DNA of 64,000 nucleotides, taken from NCBI RefSeq assembly GCF_001429765.1, contig NZ_LMJB01000006.1:1-64000 (forward strand), read 5' to 3'. This document shows, in pieces, positions 9,344-17,982 of this stretch. The translations under genes and the position numbers were made by a program. The DNA comes from Flavobacterium sp. Root901. GTDB lineage: Bacteria; Bacteroidota; Bacteroidia; Flavobacteriales; Flavobacteriaceae. The notes under the pieces were generated by a model. It ran no database searches and was not told where the DNA came from. It saw only the letters and a program-made list of their open reading frames with translations. Position 1 is the first letter of the stretch. Every line of letters begins with the position of its first letter.

Positions 9344-10942
9344 ATGAAATATAATTTTACTTTTCTTTTAGTATTGTTTTCGACTGTAATGTTTTCTCAG
9401 GAAGATGCCTGGGTATATTTTACAGGAAAACCAAATGCTCAGGATTTTTTCAATAATCCGTCGCAGACTCTTTCCCAGAGATCATTAGACCGTCGTACGG
9501 CGCAAAACATCGCGCTAAACACTGCTGATGCACCATTGGAAACAACCTATATTGACCAGATAAAAAGCAGTACCGGAATAACCGTAATGGCACAGTCTAA
9601 ATGGTTAAACGCACTGCATATTAGAGGTGCACAAAACGATATCAATGCACTAAAATCATTTTCGTTTGTTGATAAAGTGGTATTTGCTAATAAGGCTTTA
9701 AACGGTACTTCAAAAAAAATATCCGAAAATAAAATATCAGAAACAAAAAAGAAACTGGAAATTGCAGTAGATTTTGCCTATGGAACTTCTGCAAACCAAA
9801 TCCAAATGCTCAACGGGCAGGTTTTGCATCAGCAGAATTATACAGGCTCAGGAAAAATAATTGCGGTTTTAGACGCAGGTTTTCCGGGCGTCAATACAGC
9901 AGAACCTTTTCAGCGATTACGAGATAGCAATAAGATTTTAGGCGGTTATGATTTTGTAAACAGAAGTACAAATTTCTATTCCGGAGATGACCATGGAACT
10001 CTGGTTTTATCTACTATGGGCGGGTATAAAGAAAATTCGCTGGTTGGTACAGCACCAGATGCTTCTTATTATTTGTTTATAACAGAAAATGATGCGTCTG
10101 AAAATCCAGTCGAAGAATCGTACTGGGTTGAAGCAGCAGAGCAGGCAGACGCAGTTGGAGCAGATATTATTACAAGTTCGTTAGGTTATTTTGCTTTTGA
10201 CAATCCCAATTACAGTCATACTTATAGTGAAATGAACGGAACAACCAATTTTATTACACGAGGAGCAGAAATAGCTTTTAGTAAAGGAATAATTGTTTTG
10301 GCTTCTGCCGGAAATGAGGGAAATCAGGCTGAAAATCATATTGGTTCACCTGCAGACGGAATTTCAGTTCTTACTGTTGGTTCTGTAAATGCTTCTAAAG
10401 TTAAAGCTGGATCAAGTTCTGTTGGACCAAGTTTTGATAATCGTACAAAGCCGGATGTAATGGCTCAGGGCGCTGCAGCAGTTGTGTCCAATACTTCAGG
10501 GACTATTACTACGGCAAACGGAACTTCTTTTTCTTGCCCAATTATGGCAGGAATGGTGGCTTGTCTCTGGCAGGCTTTTCCAACTAAAACAAATCTTGAA
10601 ATTAGGCAGATGATTATTCAGTCTGCAGATCGATATACAACTCCTGACAATAATTATGGTTTTGGAATTCCGAATTTTGGTTCAACTTTGGGAACAAAAA
10701 CTTTTCAGTCTTTATTTGATTTCTCCGTTTATCCAAATCCGGCTAAATCCAATATCTCTTTCTTATTTGATAACGAAACTGCTTCTGTTTCCATTTATTC
10801 CATTTTAGGACAAAAGGTTATTGAAAAAGAAATTACAAACCAAAATCCGGTTCTTTCTGTAGAAAGCTTAACAAGCGGACTTTATTTTTATACTTTTAAA
10901 TCCGGAGGCTTGCAGAAAACCGGAAAATTAATAAAACAATAA
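9344..10942 (+). CDS. Secreted subtilisin-like serine protease (S8) with T9SS sorting domain
   Basis: 532 residues. Signal peptide with FSTVMFSQ (cut near residue 18), a propeptide to about residue 140, then an S8 catalytic domain with Asp177 (VLDAGFPG), His217 (DDHGTLV) and Ser395 (NGTSFSCP). The oxyanion-region SAGNEGN is also present. The last ~70 residues (FSVYPNPAKSNISF ... GLYFYTFKSGG ... KLIKQ) form a type A T9SS C-terminal domain. The protein should therefore pass the outer membrane by type IX secretion and be released or surface-attached. The Asp-His-Ser triad is complete, so an active protease is expected; the substrate is unknown. Confidence 0.93.
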   Translation: MKYNFTFLLVLFSTVMFSQEDAWVYFTGKPNAQDFFNNPSQTLSQRSLDRRTAQNIALNTADAPLETTYIDQIKSSTGITVMAQSKWLNALHIRGAQNDINALKSFSFVDKVVFANKALNGTSKKISENKISETKKKLEIAVDFAYGTSANQIQMLNGQVLHQQNYTGSGKIIAVLDAGFPGVNTAEPFQRLRDSNKILGGYDFVNRSTNFYSGDDHGTLVLSTMGGYKENSLVGTAPDASYYLFITENDASENPVEESYWVEAAEQADAVGADIITSSLGYFAFDNPNYSHTYSEMNGTTNFITRGAEIAFSKGIIVLASAGNEGNQAENHIGSPADGISVLTVGSVNASKVKAGSSSVGPSFDNRTKPDVMAQGAAAVVSNTSGTITTANGTSFSCPIMAGMVACLWQAFPTKTNLEIRQMIIQSADRYTTPDNNYGFGIPNFGSTLGTKTFQSLFDFSVYPNPAKSNISFLFDNETASVSIYSILGQKVIEKEITNQNPVLSVESLTSGLYFYTFKSGGLQKTGKLIKQ

Positions 10943-10950
10943 TAGTTTTA

Positions 10951-11895
10951 ATGAACAGAATAACACAGCTTTTTAATATAAAATATCCCATCGTTCAGGG
11001 AGGAATGATCTGGAACAGCGGCTATAAATTGGCATCTGCAGTAAGTGATGCAGGCGGTTTGGGACTAATAGGAGCAGGATCTATGTATCCGGATGTTTTA
11101 AGGGAGCATATTCAAAAATGCAAAAAAGCGACCAATAAACCTTTTGGAGTTAATATTCCGATGTTATATCCAAATATTGAAGAGATTATGAAAATTGTCG
11201 TAGAAGAAGATGTTAAAATCGTTTTTACTTCGGCAGGAAATCCTAAAACATGGACTTCATTTTTAAAAGAAAAAGGAATTACAGTCGTGCATGTGGTAAG
11301 CAGCAGTATTTTTGCCTTAAAAGCGCAAGAAGCGGGAGTTGATGCCATTGTGGCCGAAGGTTTTGAAGCAGGCGGACATAACGGACGCGATGAAACAACA
11401 ACGCTGACTTTGATTCCCATGGTAAAGGAAAAAATTCAAATTCCGATTATTGCTGCCGGTGGAATTGCGACCGGAAGAGGAATGCTGGCTGCAATGATTT
11501 TAGGTGCAGATGGTGTTCAGGTTGGAAGTCGTTTTGCGGCATCGATTGAATCTTCGGCGCACAATAATTTTAAGGAAACTATAGTTAATATAAAAGAAGG
11601 AGATACGCAGTTGACTTTGAAAGAATTAGCTCCGGTTCGCCTGGTTAAAAATAAGTTTTATAATGACGTTCAGGCTTTGTATGAAAAATGTCCTTCCAAA
11701 GAAGATTTAGTTGAACTTTTAGGAAGAGCAAGGGCCAAAAAAGGAATGTTTGAAGGTGATCTTGAAGAAGGAGAACTGGAAATTGGTCAAATTGCCGGAT
11801 TAATTCATGAAATTTTACCTGTAGAGCAAATTGTTCAAGAAATGATGTCTGATTTTAGGGATGCATGCCAAGAAAAGGCTACATTTGAGTTTTAA
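10951..11895 (+). CDS. NAD(P)H-dependent flavin oxidoreductase / nitronate monooxygenase family
   Basis: 314 residues forming one FMN-binding TIM barrel. Visible family motifs are YPIVQGGM at the start, AGGLGLIGAGSM, AEGFEAGGHNGRD with the candidate catalytic His143, and the phosphate-binding GGIATGRG and GADGVQVGSRF segments. The family includes nitronate monooxygenases, which oxidise alkyl nitronates, and FabK-type enoyl-ACP reductases. The sequence alone does not separate these, and I favour a nitronate monooxygenase-type label. It starts 8 bp after the subtilase stop, so it is probably co-transcribed with it, though no functional link is obvious. Confidence 0.85.
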   Translation: MNRITQLFNIKYPIVQGGMIWNSGYKLASAVSDAGGLGLIGAGSMYPDVLREHIQKCKKATNKPFGVNIPMLYPNIEEIMKIVVEEDVKIVFTSAGNPKTWTSFLKEKGITVVHVVSSSIFALKAQEAGVDAIVAEGFEAGGHNGRDETTTLTLIPMVKEKIQIPIIAAGGIATGRGMLAAMILGADGVQVGSRFAASIESSAHNNFKETIVNIKEGDTQLTLKELAPVRLVKNKFYNDVQALYEKCPSKEDLVELLGRARAKKGMFEGDLEEGELEIGQIAGLIHEILPVEQIVQEMMSDFRDACQEKATFEF

Positions 11896-11915
11896 TTGTC
11901 TGCAAGAAATATTTT

Positions 11916-12326
11916 ATGAATTCTATTCGCACTTATATATTGTTATTGTTTCTGGGTTTTGGATTGCAGCAGATTCAAAGTCAGTCTTATCATTTTAAAA
12001 CTTCAGGATTTAGCGTTTTAGAAAAAAATGAAAGAGGAAAATGGGGAGAATGGTCGAGTCTGGATTTAGTAAATCTTTCGGTCGTTTTAGATACAGACAA
12101 GCACAGAATTGTAGTGTATTCTCAGGAAATTCAGCTTTTTAGTATTCTGGATTACATCGAAAGAGAAGAAAACGATACCGATATTGTGTATTCTTTTATG
12201 TGCAAAGATAATGATGGAAGAGAATGTAAGCTCTCGATTATTACACGTAAAAAACAAGATAATCGCAAACAGCTTTATATCAATTACGACGATCATATTA
12301 TAGTATATAATATTTTTACGGTGTAA
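11916..12326 (+). CDS. Hypothetical exported protein
   Basis: 136 residues with an N-terminal signal peptide (ILLLFLGFGLQQIQSQ, cut near residue 23). The mature part is a small, probably beta-rich domain with no motif I recognise. It begins 20 bp after the flavin oxidoreductase gene and ends just before a strong terminator, so it is the last gene of the mnmA-subtilase-oxidoreductase strand run. The frame shows coding-type codon use like its neighbours. No function can be assigned. Confidence 0.65.
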   Translation: MNSIRTYILLLFLGFGLQQIQSQSYHFKTSGFSVLEKNERGKWGEWSSLDLVNLSVVLDTDKHRIVVYSQEIQLFSILDYIEREENDTDIVYSFMCKDNDGRECKLSIITRKKQDNRKQLYINYDDHIIVYNIFTV

Positions 12327-12355
12327 ATTATTAAATAAAATTCTATAGTTAATAG

Positions 12356-12387
12356 ACCCGACAAGTTCAAAATGTCGGGTTTTTTAT
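12356..12387 (+). terminator. Terminator after 11916-12326
   Basis: ACCCGACA (12356-12363) pairs perfectly with TGTCGGGT (12373-12380) and a T run follows. Confidence 0.9.
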
Positions 12388-12414
12388 TTTAATTATTTAA
12401 TAATTGTTTCAAAG

Positions 12415-12440
12415 TTTGCATCCAAAAAAGGCTATATTTG
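12415..12440 (+). promoter_or_regulatory. Candidate promoter for the delta-60-repeat protein
   Basis: TATATTTG (12433-12440) is an exact -7 element. TTTG at 12415-12418 is only 14 bp upstream. A second possible -7, TAGCTTTG (12452-12459), follows. The ATG at 12557 would have a leader of about 100 nt. Confidence 0.4.
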
Positions 12441-12556
12441 ACTTGTTAAAATAGCTTTGTATTTGCCTTGTTTTTCGTTTGAAAAGCAAAAAAAATGCAA
12501 ATTATTTTAAAATAATTTTTACCCAAAAACAAATTAATTTAATCCACGCATTGCGA

Positions 12557-15028
12557 ATGAAAAAACTTTACTCTTTATTATTACTTACTTTTATTGGACT
12601 TTTATCATCTTACGGTCAGACTGTAGATGACACTTTTGTACAACCTATCGCTTATAAAGCTGCAAAAATTACCCAGATAAAAGAACTTCCTGATGGTAAA
12701 ATTTTATTAGGAGGCGATATTGCATTTTATGGAAATTCACCGGTAAACAACCTTATCATATTAAATGCAGATTATACTCTTGATAATAGTTTTTTATTTA
12801 CAAATCCTAATAACTTAAAAATTAAAAAAGTCGAGCTGCAAAGCAATGGCAACATTATAGTTTTGGCTAATGTTGACAATCCTTGGGGAAGTGCAGGCGA
12901 ACAATCTACTATTTTTCAATTGAATTCGAATGGTGAAGTGATTACATCAATCACATCATTAATTGATGTAAGTTCAATAACTATACAAGCTGATGACAAA
13001 ATTCTTGTTTCTTTAGGACATTGGGCAGTTGATAGCGGTAATTTATACCGATATAATAATGATCTGACATTAGATAACAGTTTTAACAATAATATCACGT
13101 TTGATAAAAAAGTATCAGATGTAAAAGTTTTTGGCAATTCTATCTATGTGAGCGGTATGTTTTCAGTTGTAGATGGAATAACAAGAAACAGCATTATAAA
13201 ATTAAATAACGAAGGTTCAATCGATTCAAGTTTTGATGTGGGAGTTGGAGCTAATGGTCGTGATTTCTCACTAACTATTCAGGATGATGGTAAATTATTA
13301 GTGGGCGGTAATTTTTTAAAAATGGTTGATAATACCCCAACATACAATATGGCCAGATTAAATCCAGATGGTTCATTTGACACTAGTTTTTCTTGTCAAT
13401 ATTATAATTATGCTAATTCTGTTGTGGGTATAAAAGACTCTTTTTTATACATTGATACAGTAGTTAATGATGGAGTTTCTGCTAATAATTATCTTGTAAG
13501 ATTAAATTCTGATGGATCGCTGGATGAAGGGTTTAATAAAATCAAATTGAATGAATTTGGATTTGATAATTTTGTTTTAAATTTTATAGATAATAAAATT
13601 CTTTATAACAACTCTGAATATACTGGAAACAGATATGGTTTGTCAACATCAGATTTGAATGGAAATAATATAGATTCACCAAATTTAAAACCAAATCGAG
13701 CAGGTAGTTTTGAAACGGGTGGTTATTTTAACGGAAAACTAATTGTTAAAGGAGATTTTATTAAAATTAATGATGTCGAAACTTTTGGAATAGGAATGTT
13801 AGACGAAACAGGAACTGTAGATGAGTCTTTCGTTTTTAAAAATTATCTTGGAGATATTAGACAGTTTCAAATAATTGATAATTCAACAATTTTTGTTAGT
13901 ACCAAAGATTTGTTTTTAAAGCTTGATAATCAAGGTAATATCGCTAAAAATTTTAATTATAAGGCAGATAGTCAATTATTAAGAATAGAGCAGTTTAAAG
14001 TATTAGAAAGCGGCAAAATTTTAATAACAGATCAATGGGGATTATTTCTTTTAAATGAAAATGGAATTCAGGAATCAGTTTATACCATAAATTCGAATCC
14101 AGATTATTGGGTTACCGGAATTAGTTTTGCAATGCAGGATGGTAAAATCCTTTGTAATTCAATTTTAAATAGCTTTACAGGAAGTTATACTCCAAAGTTA
14201 ATCAGGTTTAATTTGGATACTTCAATTGATACTAGTTTTAACTTGGGACAGGGACCTAATGAAGGGATTGCAAAAATTGTTGTATTGAATTCTGGAGAAA
14301 TTATTGCAGCTGGCTGGTTTACAGCTTTTAATGGAATATCAATTCCCAACCAAATTGTAAAGTTATCAGCAAATGGTGCAATGGATCTTCAATTTAATGA
14401 AAATTTAAGCACATACCAAATTGGTTATGGGCAAAGTCATGATTATAAAAAAATTGAAGAAATTGATTCAGTACTTTACATTACAGAAGGAGATTCAAGA
14501 GTTACTGCAATAAATTTGGACGGTACACTTGTAAATAATTTTGCAATGCCAGTTACTATCGATCAGATTAATGATCTTGTTGCTTCCGAAGAACCTGCAG
14601 ATAATTCAGGAGCATCAAAGAAATCAAAATCACAATCAGATTCAAATACAAATTCAGATACAAAATATATGTATGCATTTGGAACCGTAAAGAATCCATC
14701 GAATGGAGTTTCATCTGTTATTACAAAAGTTAATTTAGGAAAGAAATCAGGAAACTTAGGACTTGATCCAATAATTGTTGAGAAATCAATCTCGAATGTT
14801 CAGATATTTCCAGTTCCGGTACAGGAAAAAATGAGTTTATCTTTTTCAAATGCTGTTGCACCAACAAAAGTCGCAGTTTATTCATCAAATGGAAAAGAAC
14901 TGTATTCGGCTAAAATACAAAGCGCAGACAATATTGATGTGGATATGTCTAGATTTACTTCTGGAGTATATTTCATTAAAGTCTTTTCATATTCTGGTGT
15001 AACAACCAAAAAGATCATTAAAAAGTAA
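12557..15028 (+). CDS. Large secreted delta-60-repeat protein with T9SS sorting domain
   Basis: 823 residues from ATG 12557, which opens a clean signal peptide (KKLYSLLLLTFIGLLSSYGQ); the in-frame TTG at 12479 is not used in this call. The body is built of repeats of the type DGKILLGGDF...RLN.DGS.D.SF, the delta-60 repeat expected to form beta-propeller blades; many can be seen between residues 30 and 640. A Ser/Asn/Lys-rich spacer (ASKKSKSQSDSNTNSD, about residue 700) precedes a C-terminal T9SS domain with FPVPVQEKMSLSF and FTSGVYFIKVFS. It is expected on the cell surface or in the medium, with a binding or adhesive role inferred only from architecture. It is a single-gene unit flanked by terminators. 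Confidence 0.85.
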   Translation: MKKLYSLLLLTFIGLLSSYGQTVDDTFVQPIAYKAAKITQIKELPDGKILLGGDIAFYGNSPVNNLIILNADYTLDNSFLFTNPNNLKIKKVELQSNGNIIVLANVDNPWGSAGEQSTIFQLNSNGEVITSITSLIDVSSITIQADDKILVSLGHWAVDSGNLYRYNNDLTLDNSFNNNITFDKKVSDVKVFGNSIYVSGMFSVVDGITRNSIIKLNNEGSIDSSFDVGVGANGRDFSLTIQDDGKLLVGGNFLKMVDNTPTYNMARLNPDGSFDTSFSCQYYNYANSVVGIKDSFLYIDTVVNDGVSANNYLVRLNSDGSLDEGFNKIKLNEFGFDNFVLNFIDNKILYNNSEYTGNRYGLSTSDLNGNNIDSPNLKPNRAGSFETGGYFNGKLIVKGDFIKINDVETFGIGMLDETGTVDESFVFKNYLGDIRQFQIIDNSTIFVSTKDLFLKLDNQGNIAKNFNYKADSQLLRIEQFKVLESGKILITDQWGLFLLNENGIQESVYTINSNPDYWVTGISFAMQDGKILCNSILNSFTGSYTPKLIRFNLDTSIDTSFNLGQGPNEGIAKIVVLNSGEIIAAGWFTAFNGISIPNQIVKLSANGAMDLQFNENLSTYQIGYGQSHDYKKIEEIDSVLYITEGDSRVTAINLDGTLVNNFAMPVTIDQINDLVASEEPADNSGASKKSKSQSDSNTNSDTKYMYAFGTVKNPSNGVSSVITKVNLGKKSGNLGLDPIIVEKSISNVQIFPVPVQEKMSLSFSNAVAPTKVAVYSSNGKELYSAKIQSADNIDVDMSRFTSGVYFIKVFSYSGVTTKKIIKK

Positions 15029-15048
15029 AAATAAATTTTAGTCATAAT

Positions 15049-15087
15049 ACAAAACCCGACAAGTTTTTTAAACTGGTCGGGTTTTGT
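15049..15087. terminator. Bidirectional terminator between convergent genes
   Basis: ACAAAACCCGAC (15049-15060) and GTCGGGTTTTGT (15076-15087) are exact reverse complements. The A and T runs on both sides allow termination of the delta-60 gene (+) and of the DUF4268 gene (-). Confidence 0.9.
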
Positions 15088-15098
15088 TATATAAGGAA

Positions 15099-15126
15099 AC
15101 TTAGTATCTCAGAACCTTAGCCACTT
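15099..15126 (+). repeat. 8-bp tandem repeat TTAGNNNC (three units)
   Basis: TTAGTATC-TCAGAACC-TTAGCCAC-TT: three 8-bp units. It is the same family as 187-212 (opposite orientation) and 17309-17344, and lies just before the end of the DUF4268 gene. Confidence 0.6.
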
Positions 15127-15130
15127 TTGC

Positions 15131-15568
15131 TTAAACTTCAATATCCTTAATAAACTCATCATACTCCAGATAAAACATTTCAAGAGCATGCATATTTTCG
15201 TTGAAAAAATCAAAAATAGCGTCCCAGTTATTGCGGTTGCTAAAACCAATTCCAGATTTTTCAACCCAAATTCTGCTAATCGTTTTACCGCTTTCGAGTG
15301 TGTAGTTTTTTTCGAAAACCAAATCTTTTATAAATTCTTCTTCCAGAATATTTTTTAAAGCTTCAATTTTTTCAAAATAAGCATTTCGTTTTTCGTCGCT
15401 TCGGTGTTCAATGTCAATTAAAACCTGAGCTTTTTTATTGTCTACATAAAATTTAAAAGAAAAATCCTTTATTTTGGTATCATAAAGAACCCATTTTCTG
15501 GGATACTTTTCTGCAAAAGCTACCCAAAATTCCCTTTTCATTCTTTGTGATTCTTCTCTGCTGTACAT
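15131..15568 (-). CDS. DUF4268 domain-containing protein
   Basis: 145 residues, cytoplasmic, no signal peptide. It is a stand-alone DUF4268 domain: REFWVAFAEKYP near the start, VLIDIEHRSDEKR in the middle and a C-terminal NWDAIFDFFNENM helix. In other bacteria DUF4268 occurs at the C-terminus of nuclease-like or restriction-associated proteins and also alone, as here; no activity has been assigned. It is separated from the divergent Nudix gene by 91 bp and is probably monocistronic. ATG (CAT at 15566-15568) is the only sensible start. Confidence 0.8.
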   Translation of the reverse strand: MYSREESQRMKREFWVAFAEKYPRKWVLYDTKIKDFSFKFYVDNKKAQVLIDIEHRSDEKRNAYFEKIEALKNILEEEFIKDLVFEKNYTLESGKTISRIWVEKSGIGFSNRNNWDAIFDFFNENMHALEMFYLEYDEFIKDIEV

Positions 15569-15659
15569 TATTTATGGCTTTGTTTTAGAAAACTTGTAGA
15601 ACCGCATTTTCTAGAGTATATTTATATTTTAATTTAAAGTACAAAAATAAACTTTGAAT

Positions 15660-16313
15660 ATGGATTTTCAAGATTTTTTGCAATATGTTCCTAATTTAAT
15701 TCCAGTTGAGCTTCCGGCAGAATTGTCACACATTAAAATGGCTCCAAAAGAACGTATTCAGGCTTTAAAAAACTTAGATATCGATTCTAAAAATCCAAGA
15801 ATTGCCGCTGTAATGATGTTGTTTTATCCTAAAAACGAAAAAACACATTTAACCTTAATTGTTCGAAATGCTTACAACGGAGTTCATTCGTCGCAGATTG
15901 CATTTCCAGGCGGAAAATATGAAACTACAGATCTGAATTACCAGGAAACTGCTTTGCGTGAAACTAACGAAGAAATAGGAGTGAGCCCCGAAAAGATTGA
16001 GATTATTAAGCAATTTTCACCCATGTATATTCCGCCGAGTAACTTTTTAGTACATCCGTATTTAGGAATTGCAAAAGAAGAACTTTCATTTTATCCAGAC
16101 GCTCGTGAAGTCGCCTCCATAATTGAACTGCCATTATCCGTCTTTTTAGATGATGAAATTATAATGGAAGCCACATTGTCAACTTCTTACGGAAATGATA
16201 TTTTAGTTCCGGCATTTAATATCCAAAATCATATTGTTTGGGGTGCAACGGCAATGATTTTAAGCGAACTTAGAGATGTTTTAAAAATTGTTTTTTCACA
16301 AAAGACTTATTAA
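15660..16313 (+). CDS. Nudix hydrolase, CoA pyrophosphatase (NudL/UPF0035) type
   Basis: 217 residues from ATG 15660 (an in-frame TTG two codons upstream is disregarded). The UPF0035 signature LTLIVRNAYNGVHSSQIAFP merges into the Nudix box region GGKYETTD...ALRETNEEIGV (about residues 80-105), which holds the metal-binding Glu residues. This subfamily cleaves coenzyme A or acyl-CoA into 3',5'-ADP and 4'-phosphopantetheine and may control CoA pools. The acyltransferase gene follows about 120 bp downstream with its own promoter. The CoA substrate is inferred from subfamily motifs. Confidence 0.9.
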   Translation: MDFQDFLQYVPNLIPVELPAELSHIKMAPKERIQALKNLDIDSKNPRIAAVMMLFYPKNEKTHLTLIVRNAYNGVHSSQIAFPGGKYETTDLNYQETALRETNEEIGVSPEKIEIIKQFSPMYIPPSNFLVHPYLGIAKEELSFYPDAREVASIIELPLSVFLDDEIIMEATLSTSYGNDILVPAFNIQNHIVWGATAMILSELRDVLKIVFSQKTY

Positions 16314-16375
16314 CTTTTATTTAATAATTTGATAATCATTAATATAGGTATTTATTTTGTAAATTGTATAGTACT

Positions 16376-16405
16376 GTTGCTAAAAGAATAATTTTTGTAT
16401 GTTTG
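16376..16405 (+). promoter_or_regulatory. Candidate promoter for the acyltransferase gene
   Basis: GTTG (16376-16379), an 18-bp spacer and TATGTTTG (16398-16405), 32 bp before ATG 16437. Confidence 0.65.
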
Positions 16406-16436
16406 CGACTTAACCGAAAAAACACAAAACGACGTT

Positions 16437-17246
16437 ATGGGATTGTTTAAACGAAATCCTTTTGGGCATATATTATTCATCAAGAAATGGTTAATCCGTA
16501 TTTTGGGAGCCATGACGCATAGAAGATATAGAGGTTTTAATGAATTGCAGATTGAAGGATCTGAAATTATTAAAACACTTCCTGATACAAATGTTTTGTT
16601 TATTTCCAATCACCAAACTTATTTTGCAGATGTTGTGGCGATGTTTCATGTCTTTAACGCAAGTTTAAGCGGACGTCAGGATACCATTAAGAACATTGGT
16701 TATTTATGGCAGCCAAAAATGAATATTTATTATGTTGCCGCAAAAGAAACCATGCAGGCCGGATTACTGCCGAGAATTTTAGCCTACGTTGGAGCTATTA
16801 CAGTAGAAAGAACCTGGAGGTCGAAGGGTGTCGACGTAACTGAAAAACGTGACGTAAATCCAAACGATACAGAAAATATCAGAATTGCCCTTGAAGATGG
16901 CTGGGTGATTACTTTTCCGCAGGGAACTACAAAATCTTTCAAACCGGTTCGTAAGGGAACTGCGCATATTATTAAACAGCATAAACCTGTTGTAATTCCT
17001 ATTGTAATTGATGGTTTTCGTCGTTCTTTTGACAAAAAAGGACTTCGAATGAAAAAGAAAAATATCCTTCAATCTTTCATAATCAAAGAACCACTTGAAA
17101 TTGATTATGAAAATGATACAATCGATCAAATCGTAGAAAAAGTAGAATATGCGATCGAACAGCATCCGTCATTTTTAAAGGTTATTCCAGCCGAAGAAAT
17201 CAAAGCACAGGAAGAACTGAATAAAATGAGACAATGGGATTATTGA
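16437..17246 (+). CDS. Lysophospholipid (PlsC-type) acyltransferase family protein
   Basis: 269 residues from ATG 16437. An upstream in-frame TTG at 16395 would lie before the promoter -7 element and is rejected. The catalytic motif NHQTYFAD (NHX4D, about residues 52-59) and the later FPQGTTKS, corresponding to the acyl-acceptor FPEGT motif, identify the glycerolphosphate acyltransferase fold. A hydrophobic N-terminal stretch likely ties it to the inner membrane. The expected reaction is acyl transfer to lysophosphatidate or a related lipid; which one cannot be told. It is a single-gene unit. Confidence 0.9.
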   Translation: MGLFKRNPFGHILFIKKWLIRILGAMTHRRYRGFNELQIEGSEIIKTLPDTNVLFISNHQTYFADVVAMFHVFNASLSGRQDTIKNIGYLWQPKMNIYYVAAKETMQAGLLPRILAYVGAITVERTWRSKGVDVTEKRDVNPNDTENIRIALEDGWVITFPQGTTKSFKPVRKGTAHIIKQHKPVVIPIVIDGFRRSFDKKGLRMKKKNILQSFIIKEPLEIDYENDTIDQIVEKVEYAIEQHPSFLKVIPAEEIKAQEELNKMRQWDY

Positions 17247-17276
17247 TTATTTTAGATTGCTGATTTTAGATTTTTT

Positions 17277-17344
17277 GTTTCAGGTTTCAGGTTTCAAGTT
17301 GGAAAAATCTTAGTCCCTTAGAACCTCAGTACCTTAGCACCTTA
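17277..17344 (+). repeat. Composite minisatellite: GTTTCAG units and TTAGNNCC units
   Basis: 17277-17300 contains three 7-bp units (GTTTCAG, GTTTCAG, GTTTCAA). 17309-17344 contains TTAGTCCC-TTAGAACC-TCAGTACC-TTAGCACC-TTA, four consecutive 8-bp units. It sits between convergent genes and reaches the last codons of the gene at 17342-17974. No classical terminator is seen here. Confidence 0.65.
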
Positions 17345-17974
17345 AAAATCAATTTTCTTCAGCTCCTTATAATTAACGTACAATCTGCGTAAAAGTGTTC
17401 CGTAAAGCAATCTGTAAAAACACCAGAACAATCCAAAGAAACCTAGAATTACCAGAATTAAAATTCCAATTGTGGTAAACATAGCTTTTCCGTTTATGGC
17501 CAGTTTTTCTCTTAAAAATGCCATATCAGGATTGTAGACAAATGCAATAAAGAAGCTTAAAATAGAGGTAACTACAATCATTCCTAAATTGTACCAAACA
17601 TAATACTGAACCGTTTTTCGGGTTCTTAAAATGGCACTCATCAACGACTTAGTAGCAACAGTGGTAGAAATAGTGGTATAATTTTTATAAAATATAAATA
17701 CAAAAATTAAACCTACTAGGTAATTCAAATATGTTAAATACTCAAGAGTAATAACAATTTCCGGATGATTTATTTTTCTTAAAACATCGTCTGTATTAAT
17801 AAATATGTTTGAGAAAGTCCAAAACGAAATCTCCAAAATACTGATAATCAAAATCCATTTCACAATTGAAGATGACTTTTTGTGAATCATTTTATAGATT
17901 TCTTTTTCAGAAATTTGTTCAAAAGAATCCGAGTTCTTTTTCCAGTCTTTTTTTAGTAAATCCAGTTCTTTCAT
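17342..17974 (-). CDS. Four-helix inner-membrane protein downstream of an ECF sigma factor
   Basis: 210 residues. The first 35 residues are charged and cytoplasmic (ELDLLKKDWKKNSDSFEQIS). Hydrophobic helices follow at about 38-58, 75-98, 118-146 and 163-188. It begins 8 bp after the sigma factor stop and is clearly co-transcribed. A Trp-Lys-containing N-terminal amphipathic stretch before membrane helices, next to an ECF sigma gene, is the layout of a membrane anti-sigma factor, but I see no ZAS or FecR motif. Anti-sigma function is therefore an inference from position. Homologs are often left as uncharacterised membrane proteins. Confidence 0.65.
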   Translation of the reverse strand: MKELDLLKKDWKKNSDSFEQISEKEIYKMIHKKSSSIVKWILIISILEISFWTFSNIFINTDDVLRKINHPEIVITLEYLTYLNYLVGLIFVFIFYKNYTTISTTVATKSLMSAILRTRKTVQYYVWYNLGMIVVTSILSFFIAFVYNPDMAFLREKLAINGKAMFTTIGILILVILGFFGLFWCFYRLLYGTLLRRLYVNYKELKKIDF

Positions 17975-17982
17975 AATAATTT

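Noticed and set aside
10951..11895. Assignment as FabK enoyl-ACP reductase
   Set aside because: Motifs are common to the whole flavin oxidoreductase family and no fatty-acid synthesis genes are nearby.
12479..12556. Upstream TTG start adding 26 residues to the delta-60 protein
   Set aside because: The extension precedes a perfect signal peptide beginning at ATG 12557, so it would bury the export signal.
16395..16436. TTG start for the acyltransferase
   Set aside because: It lies before and across the promoter -7 element TATGTTTG; ATG 16437 fits better.
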